This document shows positions 58,268 to 64,000 of a stretch of DNA of 64,000 bases, one piece after another. A model generated the notes under the pieces. The model ran no database searches and had not been told where the DNA came from. It saw only the letters and a list, made by a program, of their open reading frames with translations. A program made the position numbers and the translations under genes. Source of the DNA: Sesamum alatum (lineage: Eukaryota > Streptophyta > Magnoliopsida > Lamiales > Pedaliaceae); assembly GCA_034509735.1 (NCBI GenBank), contig JACGWO010000001.1, forward strand, positions 35,219,966 through 35,283,965. The letters are read 5' to 3'. The first letter of the stretch is position 1, and each line of letters starts with the position of its first letter.

Positions 58268-58785
58268 AAAACCGGCTGGCCGCGCGCAGCCGAACGCTGC
58301 CGGCAGGGCAGACGCGCGCAGGCAAGGGTAGCCTGCGCGCGCCCGCCCAGCCGGTCGCACAGGGGCAGCGCGCAAGGGGGCGCCTCCAGCCGCGCGCGCG
58401 GGCAGACGAGGGTGTCGGGCGGAGAGCCCGCGCGCGGACGGCACCAGGCGCGCTGCCAGGCGCGCGCGCACGCAGACGGAGGCGTCTGCGCGTGCGCGCC
58501 CGGCAGGCGTGCCCAGTGCGCGTCTGCGCGCGCGCACTGCGCACAGCGCAGTCACGCGGCTGGCGACCAGCAGGCCGGCGCGCGCGAGGCAGAGGAGCCT
58601 GCGCGCGCGACGGCCTGCCGGAACACCAGGCCGCGCAGCGCGCTGCCGGCCCGGCGCGCGCGCGCGCGCGCCCGGCCAGGCAGTGCCTGCGCGCGCGCAG
58701 GGGCGGCAGGCTGGGCCTGCTGCCCTGCGCGCACGGCCGGCCGGCTGCTGCCGGTGGCGGCGGCCGGCGGCTGCTGCAGCTAGGG
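58268..58785 (+). repeat. CG-rich island in leader
   Basis: About 0.5 kb of almost uninterrupted G+C, rich in alternating CG/GC runs (58661-58672 is a pure run) and motifs such as GGCAGGC and GCCGGC. The surroundings are strongly AT-rich. Related islands: 7457-7860, 16335-16880 (minus), 28120-28490, a short form at 40595-40765, and a short one in type B at 54487-54625. Frames of 100-145 codons exist on both strands but are Arg/Ala/Pro/Cys-rich shadows. Confidence 0.85.
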
Positions 58786-60195
58786 TTTTTGAAACCCTAG
58801 TATTATTTTATTTTTTTTTATTTACTTTTCAGTTTTAATTTTGAATTAATTCTGAAAATTCATTTTTGGGTTCAATTTTGCCTAAATTCCTAAAGACATT
58901 ATTTTAGGAGTAAAATAAATTGGATTTGGAATCCCGGGGTTATTTTACTTAAAATAATGAGGAAAGGTTTTCCTAAAACGAGAAAAATATTATTACCAAT
59001 ATTTGTGTTTTATTTTTCACACGTTGCGCACATGATCATTTATTTCTGTTTTGGATTATTATGATTGGAAATCATGAATTATTGGTATATTGTAATTATG
59101 TGATTAGATCATGTGATTATGTGTGTTGGATGGAAATGGATGATCACGAGCCCTAGACCGGATGTATGGTTTAATTTTCTGTTGGGCCTGTGTGCCTCTT
59201 CAACTGCTTTCTCCTTCTCTCTTTTTTAGTTGCCTTGGAATAATAAGGCATTCTACCTCCCTCCTTATGTACTCCCCCCGGGTTTTCGCTGGGGTTTCTA
59301 TTTTTTTTTATAATGTAATGAGAGTAGACTAGGAGTGAGGTTTCCATTTTTGTAATTGGTGGAGTAGAAGGAAGGACCACATGGAGAGCCCAGACCGGAG
59401 GTCCCTTGGAGTTTTCCATGAAGTGAAGAAAGAGAAAAGAGACCAAGGCCCATCAGCATGATGATTGGGTTACTATTATTGTAATAGTATAGGACCAACC
59501 CTAGATTGACCATAGATCCACTGCGGGCTCAGTGGGTCGCATAGGATTTGGGCTCGTGATCATCCAACAGGGGCGTGCTAGGCTTTAATTTTGCATGTGG
59601 TTATTATGATGGATGAATGGCTTTTATTTATCATATAACTGCTATGGATGGATTTTATTTATGCATTATGGATGAATGTATGGATATATTATGAGATCTC
59701 GGTCATTCACTACTCTCACATTGGTTGGACCAATGTTGAAATATTAGACCCTAAATAAAATGGACATGAACTCTAGGAGTTTGTCCATGCCTTCCAATCC
59801 ATGGCACAGTGAGGAAGCTGTTTTAGGTCAATAGCGTGGTCTCACGAGTCGTGGCACGTTATTGTACTTAAAAGAAGCTGCACTATGTCATGAACGAAAA
59901 ATGGGCTGCTGTTACCTGTCTCACGAGTCATGGGGGTACTAGTGAGTCCATGGCTCGGTCGATTGGGTCGGGTCTAACGCCCAATTAGCATGATTCGCTT
60001 GGAGTCCTCGGGATCATGCAAAAGGGTGAGGCAATAATCTTGGGAATCTCGTGGAACGAGAATGGTATGGAATACCTCCCACAGGATCTTTTCCATGCGA
60101 ATCGTAAAAGCGGGGTATGGGAAAAATCGCTGTGGATCCCAAGCCCACTAGGAAAGGATTTCCCGAAAATCACGTTTGAGAGTACCGTGTTTTCG

Positions 60196-60203
60196 TATAA
60201 ATA
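60196..60203 (+). promoter_or_regulatory. TATAAATA upstream of gag
   Basis: It lies 111 bases before the gag ATG and is retained in all five A copies that reach this point (14919-14912 minus, 19467, 29907, 42108, 60196). It could be an internal promoter giving a short gag-pol mRNA; this is inferred from position and conservation only. Confidence 0.4.
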
Positions 60204-60306
60204 GTGGGAGGATTAAATGACTAAAGACCAAGCATTTAATTATTTCATCAAACCACCGTCTTTATTTTCTGCTGATCGCGCGTTGTTTTCTAAATGTAGA
60301 TTTAAA

Positions 60307-63300
60307 ATGTCTAAGAACCCACTATCAACCATTCTTGAGACAAACAAATTTAATGGAACAAATTACAACGACTGGTTGCGCAATCTCAGGATAGTCCTAG
60401 ATTACGAGAACCAAGGCTACGTCATGGACGAGCCTCTCCCTAGGACCTTACCGGAAGGGTCCACGCCAGAAGAACGTGAGACGTTCGAGACTTGGCATAA
60501 GGATAACCGGAAGGTCCGTAGCGTCATACTTGCTTCGATGACCAATGAGATTCAGAAGCAATATGAAAGGCTAGACGATGTCCCTTCCATTATGGCTCGC
60601 CTCAAGGATTGCTATGCAGTCCCGGACCGGCATACTAGGTATGTCGCGACCAAGGCGTTCTTTGGAACTAAAATGACAGAAGGATCCTCTATACAAGAGC
60701 ATGGGGTTAAAATGCTTACCCTAGTGGAAAAGCTCGAGGACCTAAAGGCAGGTCTCGATAACGAAACGTACATAGATGTGATCCTTCAGTCACTCCCACC
60801 CTCCTTCGACCAATTTATCGTCAACTATAACATGAATGAACTTGAGAAGGGCATTCATGAGTTGATCAATATGTTGGTGCAATACGAGGTAACGACTAAG
60901 AAGTCCACGCCTTCGGTATTGTTTGGAGGTGCTTCAACTTCCAAGACGAAAGGCAAGGGTGCCGGACGTTGGAAAAAGAAGAAGGGGAAGGGAAAAGCCG
61001 TCATAGCAGCTACGAACACTCAGAGTGTTCCCATTGCCAAAGAGGGGAAAGGCAAAGGAAAGGGAAAGGTTGTCTCCAAGCAACAGTCAAAGGCATATGA
61101 CATATGTATCAACTGCCGTGAGAAAGGGCATTGGAAGAGAGAGTGCCCCAAACTCTTCTCAAACCAAGGTATATTTGTGATTGAGGTTAACATGGTCACT
61201 AATTCTGCCTCTTGGGTATTGGATACCGGCTGTGGAGCTCACATTTGCAATGATTTGCAGGTGCTGAAAAGAAGCAGAAAACTAAGTAGCGGGGACATGA
61301 TCCTGAAGCTCGGAAATGGCAAGGCCATCTCGGCAGAAGCAGTAGGATCCGCCACTTTAGTGATTAGTGATACCATTAGCATAGAATTAGAGCAGGTTTA
61401 TTTTGTACCTAGTATGATTAAGAACATCATTTCCATTCCATTGGTGGACAATAGTGGTTATGAGTTCAGAATCAATAAAAATTGCTTTTATTTGATGAGG
61501 TGTGGAATTGCTCATCTACTTGGTACATTGCACAACGGGCTCTATATCTTGCAACAAACGAATTTCGTTCTTAACGCTCAACACAAACGGAAATTAGATA
61601 ATAACGGGAACGCACGCCTGTGGCACGCTAGGCTAGGTCACATATCCCAAGATAGGATGAAAAGGTTGGTAGACTCAAAGAACCTAGAGGTTGGGGACTT
61701 GAGCAATCTACCAACTTGTGAGTCTTGTCTAAGAGGGAAAATGACCAAGAAGCCCTTTGTAGGACAAAGCAGGCTTGCCACAGGTCTGTTGGACTTGGTC
61801 CATACAGACGTATGTGGACCACTAAGGACGCAGGCTCGAGGTGGGTTCTCCTACTTCATAACCTTCACCGATGACCATTCACGGTACGGTTATGTTTACC
61901 TGATGAGGTACAAGTCTGAAGCTCTTGAGAGGTTTAAAGAATTCAGGCTTGAAGTGGAGAACCAGACCAACTGCAAAATTAAAGTCCTACGGTCAGACCG
62001 AGGCGGTGAATACCTTAGTGCCGAATTCCTAGATTATCTAAAAGAAAATGGTATAATATCGGAATGGACACCTCCCGGAACACCACAGTTAAATGGCGTC
62101 TCTGAAAGGAGGAACCGAACCCTGTTGGACATGGTTCGGTCCATGATGAGTTTTACCAAATTGCCCTTATCGTTTTGGGGTTATGCATTAGAAACGGCAG
62201 CCAAGTTGTTGAATTTGGCGCCTACCAGTGCATTGACCCAAACGCCATATGAGATATGGCACGGCAAGCCTGCGTCCTACAACTACTTGAAAGTGTGGGG
62301 TAGCCACGCATACGTCAAGAGGTTAGTGGGAGATAAGCTAGAATCCAGGTCTAGCCTATGCAGGTTCGTTGGATACCCTAGAGAAACTGCGGGTTATTAC
62401 TTTTATGACCCTTTGGAACAAAAGGTATTTGTTTCAAGGAATGCAGTATTCTTGGAGCAAGGCTTCCCGGAGGATATCCAACCTGATGAGCTGATCCTTG
62501 AGGAATCAAGTGATGGAACTCAGCCATCAGAAACAGCCGCGGAATCCTCACCTAAAGGATTCAGGATTAATGCCCGAAGGGCTGACCAACCTAGAGAAGT
62601 CCAACATGCTAGGCATGAAGGACAACCTCAAGAGAGGCCAGCCCTGGCCCCTGAACCGCCGGCTCCGATACAGTCAGCGCCCACAGTCACCACTGACGTT
62701 CCCGTCCTCCGTAGGTCCACTAGAGAATCCAGACCTCCAGTGAGATATGGGTTTCTAGGTGCGACCGATCTTCTGGATAACGATCCTAAGACATACGGGG
62801 AAGCGATGTCTGACATCGACTCCGGGAAATGGCTTGAGGCCATGAAGACCGAAATGGACTCCATGAGCGAGAACCAAGTTTGGAGACTTGTAGATCCACC
62901 GAAAGGTGTTAAGCCAGTAGGCTGTAAGTGGGTCTACAAGCGCAAACTCGGCGTTGATGGAGAAGTCACAACCTTTAAGGCTAGGCTTGTAGCTAAGGGA
63001 TACACTCAACGACCCGGGGTCGATTTTGAGGATACCTACTCGCCAGTAGCCATGGCTAAGTCCATTCGGATCCTGCTTGCCATAGCAGCATGGTATGACT
63101 ATGAAATATGGCAGATGGACGTGAAAACAGCCTTCCTCAACGGTTTCGTTGAAGAAGAGATCTATATGGATCAGCCGGAGGGTTTCACGGTCACTAGAGA
63201 AGAACAGAAGGTCTGTCGTCTCCAAAAGTCCATCTATGGCCTCAAACAAGCATCCCGAAGTTGGAACATTCGATTTGATGAAGTAATACGGGGATATGAC

Positions 63301-64000
63301 TTCATCAAAAACGAATCCGACCCTTGTGTATACAAGAAGGTCAGTAGGAGCTCTATAGTGTTCCTAGTGCTTTACGTGGATGACATTCTGCTCATTGGTA
63401 ATGACGTCAGAATGTTAGGAAACACAAAAGCATGGTTGTCAACCAAGTTTTCCATGAAGGACTTGGGTGAAGCCTCCTACATCCTAGGCATCCAGATTGT
63501 CAGGGACAGATCTAAAAGGATGTTAGGGCTCACCCAAAACTCGTATATGGAGAAAGTCCTAAAGAGGTATCGAATGGACAACTCCAAACGAGGATTCCTT
63601 CCAATGAGGCATGGGATCAAGTTGTCCAAGAAGCAGTCCCCGCAGACTGATGAGGAACTTGAAAAGATGAAAGTCATCCCCTATGCTTCTGCCATAGGTA
63701 GCATCCAATATGCGGTCCATTGCACCAGGCCTGACATTGCATACGCTTTGAGCGTGACAAGCAGATATCAGTCCTGTGCAGGAGAGGCACATTGGAATGC
63801 CGTTAAGGGCATCCTTAAGTACCTTAGGAGGACTAAGGAAATGTTCTTGGTCTATGGCAATGGAGAACTAATTCTGGAAGGCTTTAGCGACGCTAGCTTC
63901 CAGTCTGATGACGATGATGCCAAGTCTCAATCGGGGTATGTATTCAAACTCAACGGAGGAGTAGTGGCTTGGAAAAGTTCCAAGCAAGCAACCACTGCTG
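60307..64000 (+). CDS. intact copia gag-pol polyprotein, C-terminus beyond window
   Basis: A single frame of 1231 codons from ATG 60307 (MSKNPLSTILET, same start as the siblings) to the window end, with no stop. It encodes all retrotransposon proteins, released by its own protease. Domains: gag ~1-210; Lys/Gly-rich linker ~213-265; CCHC zinc knuckle 267-280 (RNA binding); aspartic protease with DTG at 306-308; pre-integrase with WH at 439-440 and CX2C at 471/474; integrase with D501, D564 and E600 (35 residues between the last two, DD35E); linker PVLRRSTRES from 799; reverse transcriptase ~857-1105 with YVDD at 1023-1026; RNase H from ~1190 with D1195 in SDASF, cut by the edge. Key residues are all present. 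Gag and pol are fused in one frame, as is normal for plant copia. About 120 C-terminal codons are missing, judging from 23200-23578. Confidence 0.95.
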   Translation, partial: MSKNPLSTILETNKFNGTNYNDWLRNLRIVLDYENQGYVMDEPLPRTLPEGSTPEERETFETWHKDNRKVRSVILASMTNEIQKQYERLDDVPSIMARLKDCYAVPDRHTRYVATKAFFGTKMTEGSSIQEHGVKMLTLVEKLEDLKAGLDNETYIDVILQSLPPSFDQFIVNYNMNELEKGIHELINMLVQYEVTTKKSTPSVLFGGASTSKTKGKGAGRWKKKKGKGKAVIAATNTQSVPIAKEGKGKGKGKVVSKQQSKAYDICINCREKGHWKRECPKLFSNQGIFVIEVNMVTNSASWVLDTGCGAHICNDLQVLKRSRKLSSGDMILKLGNGKAISAEAVGSATLVISDTISIELEQVYFVPSMIKNIISIPLVDNSGYEFRINKNCFYLMRCGIAHLLGTLHNGLYILQQTNFVLNAQHKRKLDNNGNARLWHARLGHISQDRMKRLVDSKNLEVGDLSNLPTCESCLRGKMTKKPFVGQSRLATGLLDLVHTDVCGPLRTQARGGFSYFITFTDDHSRYGYVYLMRYKSEALERFKEFRLEVENQTNCKIKVLRSDRGGEYLSAEFLDYLKENGIISEWTPPGTPQLNGVSERRNRTLLDMVRSMMSFTKLPLSFWGYALETAAKLLNLAPTSALTQTPYEIWHGKPASYNYLKVWGSHAYVKRLVGDKLESRSSLCRFVGYPRETAGYYFYDPLEQKVFVSRNAVFLEQGFPEDIQPDELILEESSDGTQPSETAAESSPKGFRINARRADQPREVQHARHEGQPQERPALAPEPPAPIQSAPTVTTDVPVLRRSTRESRPPVRYGFLGATDLLDNDPKTYGEAMSDIDSGKWLEAMKTEMDSMSENQVWRLVDPPKGVKPVGCKWVYKRKLGVDGEVTTFKARLVAKGYTQRPGVDFEDTYSPVAMAKSIRILLAIAAWYDYEIWQMDVKTAFLNGFVEEEIYMDQPEGFTVTREEQKVCRLQKSIYGLKQASRSWNIRFDEVIRGYDFIKNESDPCVYKKVSRSSIVFLVLYVDDILLIGNDVRMLGNTKAWLSTKFSMKDLGEASYILGIQIVRDRSKRMLGLTQNSYMEKVLKRYRMDNSKRGFLPMRHGIKLSKKQSPQTDEELEKMKVIPYASAIGSIQYAVHCTRPDIAYALSVTSRYQSCAGEAHWNAVKGILKYLRRTKEMFLVYGNGELILEGFSDASFQSDDDDAKSQSGYVFKLNGGVVAWKSSKQATTA

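Larger units (their letters stand above)
58071..60306 (+). other. type A leader (2.2 kb, untranslated)
   Basis: A long region between primer site and gag with no conserved open frame. It holds the CG-rich island (58268-58785), AT-rich sequence with AAACCCTAG at the island edge, a TAATGAGGAAAGG segment, a stretch near 59320-59420 with GAGAGTAGACTAGGAGTGAGG, and the GGGCTCAGTGGGTCG segment. Then come the paired TCTCACGAGTC motifs (59840, 59920) and a TATAAATA (60196-60203). The order is the same in every A copy, so it is a family feature. Several ATGs precede gag, which would hinder simple scanning translation. Confidence 0.85.
56075..64000 (+). mobile_element. best-preserved type A copia element, 3' end beyond window
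   Basis: 5' LTR 56075-58057, primer site 58059-58070, leader to 60306, gag-pol 60307 to the window edge with no stop or frameshift. The bases before the LTR are GTGCT, which should recur after the 3' LTR outside the window. All visible parts are intact, so this is the most likely recently active copy and a good reference for the family. Sibling copies suggest about 120 more codons, the polypurine tract and a 2-kb LTR to the right. Confidence 0.9.

Noticed and set aside
58107..58838. Frames of 99-145 codons around the CG-rich island of the intact element
   Set aside because: Located between primer site and gag, low complexity, open in several frames at once. Kept only as a structural finding.

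Overview
The window is plant nuclear DNA made almost entirely of nested Ty1/copia LTR retrotransposons. The evidence is gag-pol frames in copia order (gag, zinc knuckle, protease, integrase, reverse transcriptase, RNase H), primer-binding sites complementary to the 3' end of plant initiator tRNA-Met (TGGTATCAGAGC), shared polypurine tracts, and long LTRs starting TGTTAG and ending TTCA. No rRNA, tRNA, CRISPR array or intact cellular gene was seen. The species cannot be told from this sequence. I label the LTR types A (about 2.0 kb), B (about 2.2 kb), C (partial), D (about 2.2 kb) and E (about 1.65 kb). They share their first bases, polypurine tract and an internal block, so they look like sub-families of one lineage.

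Layout. 1-3048: minus-strand B LTR inserted into a decayed RT-RNase H region that ends in a C LTR. 3049-6548: internally deleted B element inserted in the C LTR, followed by an inverted B LTR piece (6549-7456). 7457-25466: a decayed plus-strand A element, split by a full-length minus-strand A element (8778-19106) with a perfect GTGGT target-site duplication. 25465-37044: a complex with a 2.65-kb direct duplication, a truncated A element, and a solo A LTR (GATGT duplication) inside a solo D LTR (GCTAC duplication) inside an integrase fragment. 37045-39052: low-copy-looking DNA with an unrecognised minus-strand reading frame and palindromic words. 39053-43467: truncated A element with a 325-codon gag-protease frame. 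43468-46453: a second low-copy-looking island with palindromic words, a probable solo E LTR and a Myb/SANT-like pseudogene. 46454-51998: decayed minus-strand D element. 51999-55718: B LTR and leader. 55719-56074: minus LTR piece. 56075-64000: the best-preserved element, with 5' LTR, primer-binding site, 2.2-kb leader and a gag-pol frame open for 1231 codons to the window edge.

How the parts work together. In the intact element the LTR carries a cluster of six W-box cores (the binding core of WRKY factors) just upstream of a TATA box. Reverse transcription would start at the tRNA-Met site and at the GGTCAAGTGGGAGAT tract seen in sibling copies. The polyprotein supplies capsid, protease, integrase and RT/RNase H. 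The leader is unusual: it holds a roughly 0.5-kb extremely CG-rich island, paired CACGAGTCGTG motifs and a conserved TATAAATA about 110 bases before the gag start. All other gag-pol copies here are broken. No clearly new multi-gene system was found. The best leads are the leader architecture, the duplication with three GATGT sites, and the palindromic-word islands beside non-TE protein remnants.
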